From assembly GCA_937901915.1 (NCBI GenBank), contig CALGUD010000051.1, positions 1-44,558 on the forward strand: a stretch of DNA of 44,558 nucleotides, written 5' to 3'. The position numbers and the translations under genes are program-made. This document shows, piece after piece, positions 7,827 to 16,953 of this stretch. Numbering within the stretch: the stretch's first letter is position 1; each line of letters starts with the position of its first letter. Source of the DNA: an uncultured Flavobacteriaceae bacterium (GTDB lineage: Bacteria > Bacteroidota > Bacteroidia > Flavobacteriales > Flavobacteriaceae). The notes below the pieces were generated by a model. It saw only the letters and a list, made by a program, of their open reading frames with translations. It searched no databases and was not told where the DNA came from.

Positions 7827-9344
7827 ATGAATAAGAAAGTTTTACTTATGATATTAGATGGATGGGGAAAATCTCCCGATCCTAAAATTTCTGCTATAGA
7901 AAATGCCAACACACCTTTTATTGATTCACTGTATAAAGATTATGCAAATGCAAATTTACTTACTGATGGTATGAACGTAGGGTTGCCTGAAGGTCAGATG
8001 GGTAATAGTGAAGTAGGGCATATGAATCTTGGAGCCGGAAGAATTATTTATCAGGATCTGGCCAAAATAAACCTGGCAGTTGAGAACAACACATTAGCAG
8101 AAGAAAATACCTTGAAAGAGGCCTTTACATACGCAAAAGTCAATCATAAGGATGTCCATTTTCTGGGTTTGTTAAGTAATGGAGGTGTGCACTCTCATAT
8201 TAATCATTTGAAGGGATTAATTAAAGCCGCAGACGATTCCGGACTTGAAAATGTGTTTATTCATGCATTTACTGATGGCCGTGATGTTGATCCTAAAAGT
8301 GGAAAATTTTTCATTAATGATTTAAATAATTTTTTAAAAACAAGTAAAGCAAAACTGGCATCTGTAATAGGGAGGTATTATGCTATGGACAGGGATAAGA
8401 GGTGGGAACGCATAAAATTAGCGTATGACCTTATAGTTAGGGGTGAAGGTAAAAAAACTACAGATATTGAAAATGCAATCCAACAAAGTTATTATGAAGG
8501 TATTACTGATGAATTTATAAATCCTATAGTTGCTGTAAATAATAATAATGAACCCATTGCTACTGTGAAAGAGGGTGATGTTGTGGTAATGTTTAATTTC
8601 AGGACAGACCGGGGCAGGCAATTGACCGCTGCATTAAGTCAGATGGATTTCCATGAACAAAATATGCACAAGTTAAATTTGTATTACGTAACCATGACCA
8701 ACTACGATGATACATTTCAAAATATTCATATAGTATATGACAAAGAGAATATTCAAAATACACTTGGTGAAGTTTTATCAAAGGCAGGTAAAAAACAAAT
8801 AAGAATTGCCGAAACTGAAAAATATCCACATGTTACATTTTTCTTTAACGGGGGTAGAGAAGAACCCTTTCCTGGAGAAAAAAGACTTCTTTGCCCTTCA
8901 CCCAAAGTAGCAACGTATGATTTACAACCTGAAATGAGTGCTTTTGATATTACAAATACTATTATTCCCGAACTAAATAAAGGAGAAGCAGATTTTATTT
9001 GTTTAAATTTTGCTAACCCTGATATGGTGGGGCATACCGGGATTATGGAGGCAGCTATTAAGGCTTGTGAATCAGTAGATATATGCGCCCGGAATGTTAT
9101 TTCAGCTGCATCAAAAAATGGGTATACTACTATCGTAATAGCCGACCACGGAAATTGTGATACAATGATAAATGCCGATGGAAGTCCAAATACAGCACAC
9201 ACAACAAATCCGGTACCTATTATACTCGTTGACAAAGATATTAAAATGATTAAAGATGGAATTTTAGCTGATATAGCACCTACAATTCTAAAGTTAGTAG
9301 GGGTTCCTCAGCCTGATGTTATGACACAACATTCTTTGATATAA
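7827..9344 (+). CDS. gpmI: 2,3-bisphosphoglycerate-independent phosphoglycerate mutase
   Basis: The enzyme interconverts 3- and 2-phosphoglycerate in glycolysis and gluconeogenesis, using two Mn ions. The 505-residue length is normal. The metal-site start MILDGWG, the phospho-serine motif MGNSEVGHMNLGAGR (Ser61), the DGRDVDPKSG block, NPDMVGHTG and IADHGNCD are all present. It has a recognisable promoter upstream and a hairpin downstream, so it is probably transcribed alone. Confidence 0.97.
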   Translation: MNKKVLLMILDGWGKSPDPKISAIENANTPFIDSLYKDYANANLLTDGMNVGLPEGQMGNSEVGHMNLGAGRIIYQDLAKINLAVENNTLAEENTLKEAFTYAKVNHKDVHFLGLLSNGGVHSHINHLKGLIKAADDSGLENVFIHAFTDGRDVDPKSGKFFINDLNNFLKTSKAKLASVIGRYYAMDRDKRWERIKLAYDLIVRGEGKKTTDIENAIQQSYYEGITDEFINPIVAVNNNNEPIATVKEGDVVVMFNFRTDRGRQLTAALSQMDFHEQNMHKLNLYYVTMTNYDDTFQNIHIVYDKENIQNTLGEVLSKAGKKQIRIAETEKYPHVTFFFNGGREEPFPGEKRLLCPSPKVATYDLQPEMSAFDITNTIIPELNKGEADFICLNFANPDMVGHTGIMEAAIKACESVDICARNVISAASKNGYTTIVIADHGNCDTMINADGSPNTAHTTNPVPIILVDKDIKMIKDGILADIAPTILKLVGVPQPDVMTQHSLI

Positions 9345-9354
9345 TCAAATTCTT

Positions 9355-9399
9355 AAAAAAACCTGTGATTATTTAACAAAAGAAGTCATGGGTTTTTTT
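9355..9399 (+). terminator. Terminator after gpmI
   Basis: AAAAAAACC..TGA pairs with TCA..GGTTTTTTT across a ~20-base interior, giving a long AT-rich stem that ends in a T-run. Confidence 0.6.
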
Positions 9400-9421
9400 A
9401 TACAAAAGAGACAAACTTCAT

Positions 9422-9429
9422 TATATTTG
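9422..9429 (+). promoter_or_regulatory. -7 promoter element that decides the tatA start
   Basis: TATATTTG is a full TAnnTTTG match. Transcription would begin near 9435, past the ATG at 9431, so the ATG at 9446 is the likely start. Confidence 0.5.
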
Positions 9430-9445
9430 TATGTATATGACAAAT

Positions 9446-9718
9446 ATGTTTTCATTTATTAGCGGAGGGGAAATAATTTTTATTTTATTTATTGTGGTAA
9501 TGGTTTTTGGAGCAGACCGTATACCTGAAATAGCTCGTGGCTTAGGAAAAGGTATGAGGCAACTTAAAGATGCAACCAATGAGGTTAAGGCAGAGATACA
9601 GCGCAGTGCTGAAAAGCAAGGTTTAGATACTGACTTTACTAAAGATATAAAAGATCAGGTTGGTAAAGTAAAAGATGATATTGAAGATTTTACAGGATCG
9701 GTTAAGCGTAAAATTTAA
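9446..9718 (+). CDS. tatA: Sec-independent (Tat) translocase subunit TatA/B
   Basis: The protein has the TatA plan: a short N-terminal membrane helix (MFSFISGGEIIFILFIVVMV), the FGADRIPEIARGLGKG hinge and amphipathic helix, then a charged tail of about 60 residues. It would form the pore of the twin-arginine pathway that exports folded proteins. TatA and TatB cannot be separated reliably here. The ATGs at 9431 and 9437 are also in frame, but the -7 element at 9422-9429 argues against 9431. The TAA overlaps the next ATG by one base, so it is coupled to the PAP2 gene. Confidence 0.9.
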   Translation: MFSFISGGEIIFILFIVVMVFGADRIPEIARGLGKGMRQLKDATNEVKAEIQRSAEKQGLDTDFTKDIKDQVGKVKDDIEDFTGSVKRKI

Positions 9719-10263
9719 TGCTGGAGAATCTTCATCAATTAGATAAAGATCTGCTAATTTTTCTCAACAATATTGGGAGCGAAACATACGACCCTTTCTG
9801 GTATTTCATCACTTCATTTTATACCTGGATCCCCTTATTTATTGTTTTTTTTATTCTATTTTTCAGGACATACCACAGGACTAAAGCCCTGAAATCAGTT
9901 TTGCTGACTTTTTCCCTCGTTATTTTAGTTAATATTTTAATGATTATAACCAAGGAAAGTATTGTCCGCTTACGGCCATTAAATAATCCAGACTTGTTAG
10001 ATGTTTTAAGACCGGTATATGCCGCTACAGATTATAGTTTTTTCTCCGGACATGCTTCAAATTCTTTTGCAATTACTACGTTTGTTGTACTGTGTCTGCG
10101 CTTTAAATACAAATGGATTTACCTCTTCTATATATGGCCTATCTTATTTAGTTTCAGTAGAATGTACTTAGGAGCTCATTATCCCTCTGATATATTGGTA
10201 GGAACTTTAGTCGGACTGGCAATTGGAAATATTTTTTACAGAATCCACAGGAGAATACGTTAG
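9718..10263 (+). CDS. PAP2-family membrane phosphatase
   Basis: The 181-residue multi-pass membrane protein carries the three PAP2 phosphatase motifs: K79-x6-R86-P87 (KESIVRLRP), SGH at 110-112, and SR147-148-x5-H154-x3-D158 (SRMYLGAHYPSD). Likely substrates are undecaprenyl pyrophosphate or phosphatidylglycerol phosphate at the outer face of the inner membrane; which one is not decidable. Its start overlaps the tatA stop. Confidence 0.9.
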   Translation: MLENLHQLDKDLLIFLNNIGSETYDPFWYFITSFYTWIPLFIVFFILFFRTYHRTKALKSVLLTFSLVILVNILMIITKESIVRLRPLNNPDLLDVLRPVYAATDYSFFSGHASNSFAITTFVVLCLRFKYKWIYLFYIWPILFSFSRMYLGAHYPSDILVGTLVGLAIGNIFYRIHRRIR

Positions 10264-10312
10264 AATTTAACATATTATTTATATATTGTTATAAATTTAA
10301 CAATACTAAACA

Positions 10313-11833
10313 ATGAGAAAAATAATTCTAACCGGGGTGGCTTTATTATTGCTACTCAACACTTCCTGTTCTGATGAAAATCTTGATTCAACTGAAACAA
10401 TTATTACTTCCGATAATTCGGGAGCCCAACAACAAAACCCTTTATCTGTAGAGGAAATTAATCAAATTATTAAAGAAGAAATAGAGTTAAAAGGTGATTT
10501 CAAATGGAATTCTGCTTCAGATTTAATGCTGTGGAGCGCTTTAATGCATGGTGATAATGTATTGACAATAGGTTATGGCGTAGATAAAAGTGACTTCATG
10601 AACAAAACAACTGCTTCGCAGGAGTCATCCAAAGAAAGTATTCTTAATGTCATTAAAATAAATGAAGCAGGTAATACCTCTAACAAAGCCGAAGATATCC
10701 TCATTCATGATGATAAGATTTTAACGGTGATCGATGTTATAGTTGATAAAATGGAAACTATAAAACAATTGAGGAAAAAAAAGGATATAAGGTATATGGA
10801 ACCATCCGGATACCGCTACTTTCAGAATACAGAAAGAAAATCCCTCTCCAGTTCAGGTTGTGGTACAGAAGGTGAAAACTTAAATCCGTCAGATTATGTT
10901 TCCATAACACCTAATTCCAAAATGCCCTGGAATTTTTCATACCATAATATTAATAATGCATGGAATTACAGTACAGGAAGCGGTATAACAGTAGGTGTTA
11001 TTGACACAGGCGCATCAACCTCGCAATCCATGTTAAACGGTAACCTTAATAATGGATACTCTTCAGGAAGAACTATTGAACGATATGGGGTATATGTTGA
11101 CTCTTTCTGGCCCTGGTCTAAAAAGACTGATGGCACAAATGATAAATGCGGGCACGGTACAAGTATGTCTGCTATTGTCGGAGCTCCCAGGAATGACAAA
11201 GGTTTACCTGTTGGAGTAGCTTATAACTCCAACTTAGTTGTATATCGTGCAGCATCAAATGTTGTTTTGGACGGGTATCATGAACAAAAAGGCGTTGCAA
11301 GAGCCTTTACCGAAATGGCGAACAGAAGTGATGTTAAAATTATTTCAATGTCAATGGGGCATATATTCTCTGTAGGCCGGATTGAAGATGCTATAAAATA
11401 TGCCTATAACAAAGGAAAGCTTATTTTTTGTGCAGGAGGAACATCTACCAGCTTTACGAGTTTTGTAGGAGTTATTTTTCCTGCATCAATGAGTCAGACA
11501 GTCGCCGTTACCGGCCTTCAGGAAAGCTCAGTTTATAGTGAATGTGACGTATGCCATACAGGAAGCGAAATTGATTTTACCATTTTAATGGAACGAAGCA
11601 ATAATCAGCATATACCTGTTTTAGGTTATTATGACAATGAAACAGATTATGTAGGAGGGTCATCTGTGGCAACGGCTACTGCTGCCGGTATTGCTGCCCT
11701 TGTGTGGTCTAAAAACCCCGGGTGGTCCAGAAGTGATGTTTTAAATAAACTTATTACTTCATCTCATTTGTATCCTAATAAACATGGTAGTTTCGGATGG
11801 GGTGTAATGGATGCACTCAAAGCGGTACAATAG
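10313..11833 (+). CDS. S8 (subtilisin-family) serine protease, lipoprotein
   Basis: The 506-residue protein has a lipoprotein signal (lipid-attached Cys19 in LLLLNTSCSD), an N-terminal region of about 200 residues that may act as an inhibitory propeptide, and a subtilase domain. The triad is Asp231 (GVIDTGAS), His281 (CGHGTSMSAIVGAP) and Ser451 (GGSSVATATAAG). The usual oxyanion-hole Asn (AAGN) is replaced: the segment reads CAGGTSTS. Extra cysteines at C-D-V-C and CGHG may form disulfides. It probably acts at the cell surface. A large hairpin follows at 11849. Confidence 0.9.
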   Translation: MRKIILTGVALLLLLNTSCSDENLDSTETIITSDNSGAQQQNPLSVEEINQIIKEEIELKGDFKWNSASDLMLWSALMHGDNVLTIGYGVDKSDFMNKTTASQESSKESILNVIKINEAGNTSNKAEDILIHDDKILTVIDVIVDKMETIKQLRKKKDIRYMEPSGYRYFQNTERKSLSSSGCGTEGENLNPSDYVSITPNSKMPWNFSYHNINNAWNYSTGSGITVGVIDTGASTSQSMLNGNLNNGYSSGRTIERYGVYVDSFWPWSKKTDGTNDKCGHGTSMSAIVGAPRNDKGLPVGVAYNSNLVVYRAASNVVLDGYHEQKGVARAFTEMANRSDVKIISMSMGHIFSVGRIEDAIKYAYNKGKLIFCAGGTSTSFTSFVGVIFPASMSQTVAVTGLQESSVYSECDVCHTGSEIDFTILMERSNNQHIPVLGYYDNETDYVGGSSVATATAAGIAALVWSKNPGWSRSDVLNKLITSSHLYPNKHGSFGWGVMDALKAVQ

Positions 11834-11848
11834 TATTATAACATATCA

Positions 11849-11890
11849 GGTGGTCGTAATCTAAGAGATGGAACTTAGATTGTGGCCATC
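11849..11890. terminator. Long hairpin between converging genes
   Basis: GGTGGTC-gt-AATCTAAG pairs with CTTAGATT-gt-GGCCATC around an 8-base loop. It sits between the protease stop and the methyltransferase stop. There is no strong T-run, so termination is inferred from position and stem. Confidence 0.55.
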
Positions 11891-11903
11891 GGGTATGAAA
11901 TGC

Positions 11904-12551
11904 TTATTTTCTTTTTATTCTACTAACAGTTAAACCATCTCTTATAGGTAAAATCACGGTTTCTACCCTTGGGTCATCTTTTAATTTTTTATTGTACTCA
12001 GTGAGGGCTACTGTACTTTTATCATTAGGTTTTATTTTATCCAGCACTTTTCCACTCCATAATACATTATCAGATAAAATTAGGCCACCGGGGTTCATTC
12101 TGTCAATTATCAAATCAAAGTAGTTACTGTAATTTTGTTTATCGGCATCTATAAATACCAAATCAAATTTCATATTTAATTCAGGTATTATTTTCAAAGC
12201 ATTTCCAGTATGCTGAATAATTTGTTTGCCAAATCCGCTTTTGTCAAAATACCTTTTTTGAAAGTCATACAATTCTTCATTAATATCAATAGTATGTAGT
12301 TCTCCCTTATCAGCTAACCCTTCTGCAAGGCAAATTGCAGAATAACCTGTATATGTTCCTATTTCCAAAATATTTTTTGGAGATACAATTTTAGAAATCA
12401 GGCTTAGTACCCTTCCCTGAAAATGTCCGCTAAGCATTCTGGGTTGCAATACCTTCAAATGGGTTTCTTTATTTAGTTCTTTCAGTAGCTCAGGTTCTTC
12501 TTCCGAATGAAGAGTAATGTAACTTTCTAGTTCTTCAGAGATAAAATGCAT
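11904..12551 (-). CDS. SAM-dependent O-methyltransferase (family 3, COMT-like)
   Basis: The 215-residue class I methyltransferase has the SAM loop ILEIGTYTGYSAICLAEGL, the acidic residue after beta-2 (LHTIDIN), and the FIDADKQNYSNYFD motif with metal ligands, followed by LILSDNVLWSGKV. These are hallmarks of the caffeoyl-CoA/catechol O-methyltransferase family, which methylates catechol-like hydroxyls with a divalent cation. The substrate is unknown. It diverges from kynureninase with 82 bases between starts, so shared control is possible. Confidence 0.92.
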   Translation of the reverse strand: MHFISEELESYITLHSEEEPELLKELNKETHLKVLQPRMLSGHFQGRVLSLISKIVSPKNILEIGTYTGYSAICLAEGLADKGELHTIDINEELYDFQKRYFDKSGFGKQIIQHTGNALKIIPELNMKFDLVFIDADKQNYSNYFDLIIDRMNPGGLILSDNVLWSGKVLDKIKPNDKSTVALTEYNKKLKDDPRVETVILPIRDGLTVSRIKRK

Positions 12552-12633
12552 GTTTTTTTTGTAAAGTTATTAATTTTTAGACTGAATGTACTAAATGAAA
12601 TGATGTTGTATTTTTACAAAAACTTTATAAAAC

Positions 12634-13905
12634 ATGCAGTTTCAAAATACCCGGGATTTCGCAAAGCAATTAGATAAGAAAGATCCTTTGTTAACATATA
12701 AAAATGAATTTCATTTTCCACAGGTCAATGGGGAAAATGTGATTTATTTCACGGGAAACTCATTAGGGCTTCAACCAAAAAGTACACAGAAATATGTAGA
12801 CGAAGTAATGAAAGATTGGAAAAACCTTGGTGTGGAGGGGCATTTTAATGCCAGTAAACCCTGGATAGATTATCATGAACGCTTGATAGAGCCGTTAGCT
12901 AAAGTTGTTGGAGCAAAGCCGGAAGAGGTAACGGTAATGAATACACTTACTGTTAACCTGCATTTATTATTGGTATCATTCTACCGGCCTACAAAATCAC
13001 GGTTCAAAATTATATGCGAAGAAAAAGCATTTCCTTCAGATCAGTATATGTTAGCCAGCCAGGTCCACTTTCATGGATTTAAACAGGAAGAATCGATTGT
13101 AGAAGTTAAAAAAAGAGATGGGGAACATTTTTGGAGAACTGAAGATATTATAAGCAAAATCAATGAGATTGGCGAGGAGCTTGCTTTAGTTTTAATAGGT
13201 GGTGTGAATTATTATAATGGGCAGGTATTTGATATGGAAGCTATAACAAAAGCCGGACATCATGTAGGTGCTAAAGTAGGATGGGATTTGGCACACGCTG
13301 CAGGGAATGTTGAGCTTGAGCTCAATGAATGGAAAGTGGATTTTGCAGCCTGGTGTAGTTACAAGTATATGAACAGTGGCCCCGGACATGCCTCTGGTGT
13401 GTATATTAATGAGAAATACCTTAATAAAAAAGATATTCCCCGTTTTGAAGGTTGGTGGGGACATGACAAAGAACGCCGATTTTTAATGGAACCCGAATTT
13501 CAACCCATGGCCACCGCTGAAGCATGGCAATTAAGTAATCCACCAATTCTTTCATTGGCTCCATATTTAGCATCGTTAGAAATTTTTGAAAGAGTAGGAA
13601 TAGATTCTCTTGTTGAAAAAAGCAGAATGTTAACTTCATATCTTGAATTTATTCTAAAAGAAATAGACAAAGACGTTGATTCCAGTTTTGAAATAATTAC
13701 GCCGAAAGAAAGGGGAGCCCAACTTTCTGTATTTTTACATGGAGAAGGAAAATCTATTTTTAATTATCTCATGAAAAACGGAGTCATAACAGATTGGCGC
13801 GAACCCAATGTTATACGCTTAGCCCCTGCACCTTTGTACTGCTCATTTGAAGATATGTATGAATTTGGACAAATCCTAAAAAAGGGAATTTTACAGGAAG
13901 ACTGA
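12634..13905 (+). CDS. kynU: Kynureninase
   Basis: This PLP enzyme (423 residues, normal length) cleaves 3-hydroxykynurenine to 3-hydroxyanthranilate plus alanine, or kynurenine to anthranilate. Seen: the N-terminal TGNSLGLQPK block, GWDLAHAAGNVEL (Asp and His contacting PLP) and the Schiff-base lysine Lys244 in CSYKYMNSGPG. The kynurenine 3-monooxygenase at 17197 supplies its substrate, so the pair belongs to tryptophan breakdown or de novo NAD synthesis. Tryptophan dioxygenase and 3-hydroxyanthranilate dioxygenase are not in this window. It converges on the pirin gene with only 7 bases between. Confidence 0.96.
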   Translation: MQFQNTRDFAKQLDKKDPLLTYKNEFHFPQVNGENVIYFTGNSLGLQPKSTQKYVDEVMKDWKNLGVEGHFNASKPWIDYHERLIEPLAKVVGAKPEEVTVMNTLTVNLHLLLVSFYRPTKSRFKIICEEKAFPSDQYMLASQVHFHGFKQEESIVEVKKRDGEHFWRTEDIISKINEIGEELALVLIGGVNYYNGQVFDMEAITKAGHHVGAKVGWDLAHAAGNVELELNEWKVDFAAWCSYKYMNSGPGHASGVYINEKYLNKKDIPRFEGWWGHDKERRFLMEPEFQPMATAEAWQLSNPPILSLAPYLASLEIFERVGIDSLVEKSRMLTSYLEFILKEIDKDVDSSFEIITPKERGAQLSVFLHGEGKSIFNYLMKNGVITDWREPNVIRLAPAPLYCSFEDMYEFGQILKKGILQED

Positions 13906-13912
13906 CCCTTTA

Positions 13913-14626
13913 TTAAACTACCATAGGCACCTCTATCAACAACAATTTTGCATTAGCGTCTGCCTTTATAAATAATTCATCCACTTCTGAAATACCTAAT
14001 CCATCACGGGTTTTTAATTTTTCGTCATTTACTGTTACTTCTCCTTCAAGAATAAAAGTATACATACCCGGATTTTGTCCTTTAGGAGTATAAGAAAGTT
14101 CAATGCCTGCATCGAGATCTGTAAGATAAAACCAGGCATCCTGATTTATGGTAACACCATCATCATCCGGATTTGGAGAAACAATTTGGTGTAGTTTGTT
14201 TTTTTGATTTCCAGGTTTTAAAGTAATTTGATCGTAGTTAGGATTTATATTTTTTCTTTTAGGCATGACCCAGATTTGTAAAAATTTGACCTCTTTATCA
14301 GGATTTTTATTTTTCTCTCCATGAACAATTCCCGTACCTGCTGTCATGATCTGAACATCACCTTCTTTAATGACTACTTTATTACCCATACTATCTTCGT
14401 GTTCCAGATCTCCTGAAAGAGGAATAGAAACAATTTCCATATTCTCGTGCGGATGTTTTCCAAAGCCCATACCGCCTGAAACAGTATCATCATTTAAAAC
14501 GCGTAAGGCCCCAAAACTCATCCTTTCGGGATCATAGTAATTGGCAAAGCTAAATGTATGATAACTCTTCAACCAACCATGATTGGCATAGCCTCTTGAG
14601 TTGGCTTTATGAAATATTTTTTTCAT
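13913..14626 (-). CDS. Pirin-family bicupin protein
   Basis: The 237-residue protein shows the pirin signature: HPHENMEIVSIPLSGDLEHED, with the metal-binding His/His/His-Glu set, and GTGIVHGEKN. Some bacterial pirins (YhhW type) are quercetin dioxygenases; others are regulators. The context of aromatic catabolism (kynureninase next door) is suggestive only. It diverges from the MFS transporter gene, 131 bases apart. Confidence 0.92.
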   Translation of the reverse strand: MKKIFHKANSRGYANHGWLKSYHTFSFANYYDPERMSFGALRVLNDDTVSGGMGFGKHPHENMEIVSIPLSGDLEHEDSMGNKVVIKEGDVQIMTAGTGIVHGEKNKNPDKEVKFLQIWVMPKRKNINPNYDQITLKPGNQKNKLHQIVSPNPDDDGVTINQDAWFYLTDLDAGIELSYTPKGQNPGMYTFILEGEVTVNDEKLKTRDGLGISEVDELFIKADANAKLLLIEVPMVV

Positions 14627-14757
14627 CTTTTTATTATAAAGTTAATCAATATTTTTTTCCGGTAATTATTTAGACTTCAACAAAAGATTTATAGCATTTG
14701 TAATGTTTCCTAATTTATTCATTTAATGTATTTTAGTAGCACATTATCACGAACTAA

Positions 14758-15903
14758 ATGAAATCACTGACGCTTATCCTCTCAAGGAAAAAATACCTGG
14801 CTCCGGCCTTATTATTTGCTACACTAAATGTATTTTTTGGAACATGGGCTATTTACATACCGACTATAGTCAAAAAAACAGGAATTAATGAAGCCGAATT
14901 CGGGCTTGCACTGTTATTTTTTGGCTTTGGTACATTTTTAATGTTGATGGTGGCTCCTTTAATTATAAGAAAATTAGGGGTGGGAAGGGCTTCGGCTTAT
15001 GGTGTTTTTATATTGGGACTGGTTTTTCTTTTACCTTTTATTGTAAATTCCTATGAGTTGTTATGTGCAAGTCTTTTGTTGGTAGGCATGGCAGGTGGAT
15101 TTACTGATATAGCCATAAATACCCTTGTTACTGAAATAGAAAAAGAAGAAAATGTACATATAATGTCTGCAAGCCATGGTTTTTTTAGTTTAGGAGGTAT
15201 GTTGAGTGCAGGTATTGGGACTCTTTTTTTGCCATATGTAACACAACCCTTTTACCATATACTGGTACTTGTTGTGTTAATGACTATAATAAATAGTTTC
15301 CTGGTATTAAACTATTTAAATATAAACACTAAAAAAATTGACAGCATGCCATTTAATTTCAAATACTTTCTGCCATTGGGAGGATTGGTAATTATAGGTT
15401 TTTTTATAATGGCGGCCGAAGGAGCTATTATAGACTGGAGTGCTTTATATCTCAAAAAAGTTTCTATGGCAAAGGAAAGTTTTATAGGCTTAGGTTATTT
15501 TGCTTTTTCTTTTACCATGGCTTTAGGTCGCTTTTTTGGAGATGGTATAAGTGTACAGTATGGTTCCAGAAAAATTATTTTACTGGGATGTATAATGGCA
15601 TTCGCAGGTTTTGCTGCTGTGCTTATAGCAAGTCCTTTAGTAGCTATTACAGGATTTGGTATGGTAGGGTTAGGTCTTTCAGTTATTGTTCCTGAATTAT
15701 TCAGAATAGGTGGTAAAATGAAAAATATTAATTCTGCAGAGGGAATATCACTTATTTCAGGATCCGGGTTCCTTGGCTTTTTGGTAGGGCCGGTATTATT
15801 AGGTTACCTTGCAAAAATTTCATCATTAAGATTAAGTATACTTGCTTTGCTCTTTTTTACATTAATTTCTTTTTTAACAGCCCTTACATTAAAGAAAAAA
15901 TAA
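14758..15903 (+). CDS. MFS transporter
   Basis: The 381-residue protein is hydrophobic throughout with about 12 predicted membrane helices and the layout of the FucP/YbjJ-like branch of the major facilitator superfamily. No substrate motif is decisive. It lies between kynU/pirin and kmo, but separated from kmo by the repeat array, so a role in kynurenine or tryptophan transport is only a guess. Its stop sits against the terminator stem of array copy 1, which can act as its own terminator in this direction. Confidence 0.88.
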   Translation: MKSLTLILSRKKYLAPALLFATLNVFFGTWAIYIPTIVKKTGINEAEFGLALLFFGFGTFLMLMVAPLIIRKLGVGRASAYGVFILGLVFLLPFIVNSYELLCASLLLVGMAGGFTDIAINTLVTEIEKEENVHIMSASHGFFSLGGMLSAGIGTLFLPYVTQPFYHILVLVVLMTIINSFLVLNYLNINTKKIDSMPFNFKYFLPLGGLVIIGFFIMAAEGAIIDWSALYLKKVSMAKESFIGLGYFAFSFTMALGRFFGDGISVQYGSRKIILLGCIMAFAGFAAVLIASPLVAITGFGMVGLGLSVIVPELFRIGGKMKNINSAEGISLISGSGFLGFLVGPVLLGYLAKISSLRLSILALLFFTLISFLTALTLKKK

Positions 15904-16009
15904 AAACCCTCTGCTTTAAAACAGAGGGTCTTTTTCCCTAAACTAATACCTACTATATGTAATAATTTGATATATATACGGCATGGACACCCTGATTGGA
16001 TCACAAAAA
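15902..16009 (-). ncRNA. Array unit 1: candidate small RNA with promoter and terminator
   Basis: The minus-strand terminator stem spans 15906-15929 (ACCCTCTG/CAGAGGGT, perfect) with its T-run at 15902-15905. The invariant core is 15936-15964 and the promoter-like blocks are at 15972-16008. It also ends the MFS gene from the other side. Confidence 0.6.
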
Positions 16010-16091
16010 TTATTTTATTTCTAGAATAAAATATATCTTACTTATGCTCAGCTATTTGTATAGAATAAATAATTGACGATTTCATTCAAAT

Positions 16092-16202
16092 AAAAAGTCC
16101 CCTGTCTTTTAAGAACAGAGGACTCTTTTTTCCCTAAACTAATACCTACTATATGTAATAATTTAAATATATACGGTATGCCCTATATAGTTGGATCACA
16201 AA
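16092..16202 (-). ncRNA. Array unit 2: candidate small RNA with promoter and terminator
   Basis: The stem differs from the other units (AGTCC...GGACT instead of AGCCC...GGGCT) with both sides changed, a compensatory pair that supports RNA structure. The inner pair is C/A in plus-strand RNA but U-G in minus-strand RNA. The 14-base variable segment is TATGCCCTATATAG on the plus strand. Confidence 0.6.
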
Positions 16203-16265
16203 GAGTATATTTTTTTCTTTTTTTCATCCTCCTGATACAATAATTTACAGAATATTAATTAAAAT

Positions 16266-16375
16266 AAAAAGCCCCCTGTTTAAAACAGAGGGCTCTTTTT
16301 TCCCTAAACTAATACCTACTATATGTAATAATTTGATATATATACGGAATGGACACTACAGCTGGATTACAAAAA
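16266..16375 (-). ncRNA. Array unit 3: candidate small RNA with promoter and terminator
   Basis: Same parts as unit 1. The stem has one U-G pair if transcribed on the minus strand. The upstream block reads TTTGTAATCCAG, with a G replacing the final A. Confidence 0.6.
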
Positions 16376-16642
16376 TTACTTTATTTTTGTTTTTTAAATG
16401 TAAGTTGCTTTAATTCAGCGGTTATATGGTCGAGAATCAAAGTTAGGGATTAACCAATTCCAATTAAATCCGAACATTTCATATGGAGCTTCTTATTAAA
16501 AAAAAATAAAAGCTCTTTTACCTGTTCTGATGACTATCGGAAAGAGAGGTGGATTATCCTGTTTTGAACAGCATAGTAGGGATAGGGTTGAAAATCAATG
16601 GAATTTTTATAAGTAGAATGTTACTACTTCTTATCACAAAAC

Positions 16643-16750
16643 AAAAAGCCCCCTGTTTAAAAACAGAGGGCTCTTTTTCCCTAAACTAATACCTACTATA
16701 TGTAATAATTTAAATATATACGGTAGAAAACCAGTGTTTGGATCTTAAAG
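16643..16750 (-). ncRNA. Array unit 4: candidate small RNA with promoter and terminator
   Basis: Same parts, with one U-G pair in the minus-strand stem. The upstream block is the weakest (CTTTAAGATCCAA) but the 14-base spacing is kept. Confidence 0.6.
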
Positions 16751-16809
16751 GGTTAAAAATTTTAAGTTTTATTTTTAAATTAATCAATTAGAGGATTCAT
16801 AACCAAAAA

Positions 16810-16834
16810 ACCTTTGCTTTCTAAAGCCAAAGGT
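16810..16834 (-). terminator. Extra minus-strand terminator between array units 4 and 5
   Basis: On the minus strand ACCTTTG-g-CTTT pairs with AAAG-CAAAGGT and is followed by six T. It lies about 120 bases downstream of unit 5 on that strand and could end a longer read-through transcript or another small RNA. Confidence 0.5.
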
Positions 16835-16953
16835 AAAAATTTAGTATCCGTAGCATAGATAAATGACAAAAGCTATCTGCTTTATTTCTATCCTCTTGGA
16901 ATTATATTATTGTTGAATGCGAGAGCCCAGGTATAGTCATTCTTCCGAAAAAT

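Noticed and set aside
8753..9235. Minus-strand 160-codon frame opposite gpmI
   Set aside because: It lies wholly within the well-conserved gpmI gene and has no recognisable domain.
12606..12619. TTGTATTTTTACAA inverted repeat between the methyltransferase and kynU genes
   Set aside because: Arms of only 5 AT-rich bases are expected by chance in this composition.
15804..16004. Minus-strand 66-codon frame across array unit 1
   Set aside because: The frame is not kept in the other four units because of a one-base length change, and it runs into the MFS gene.
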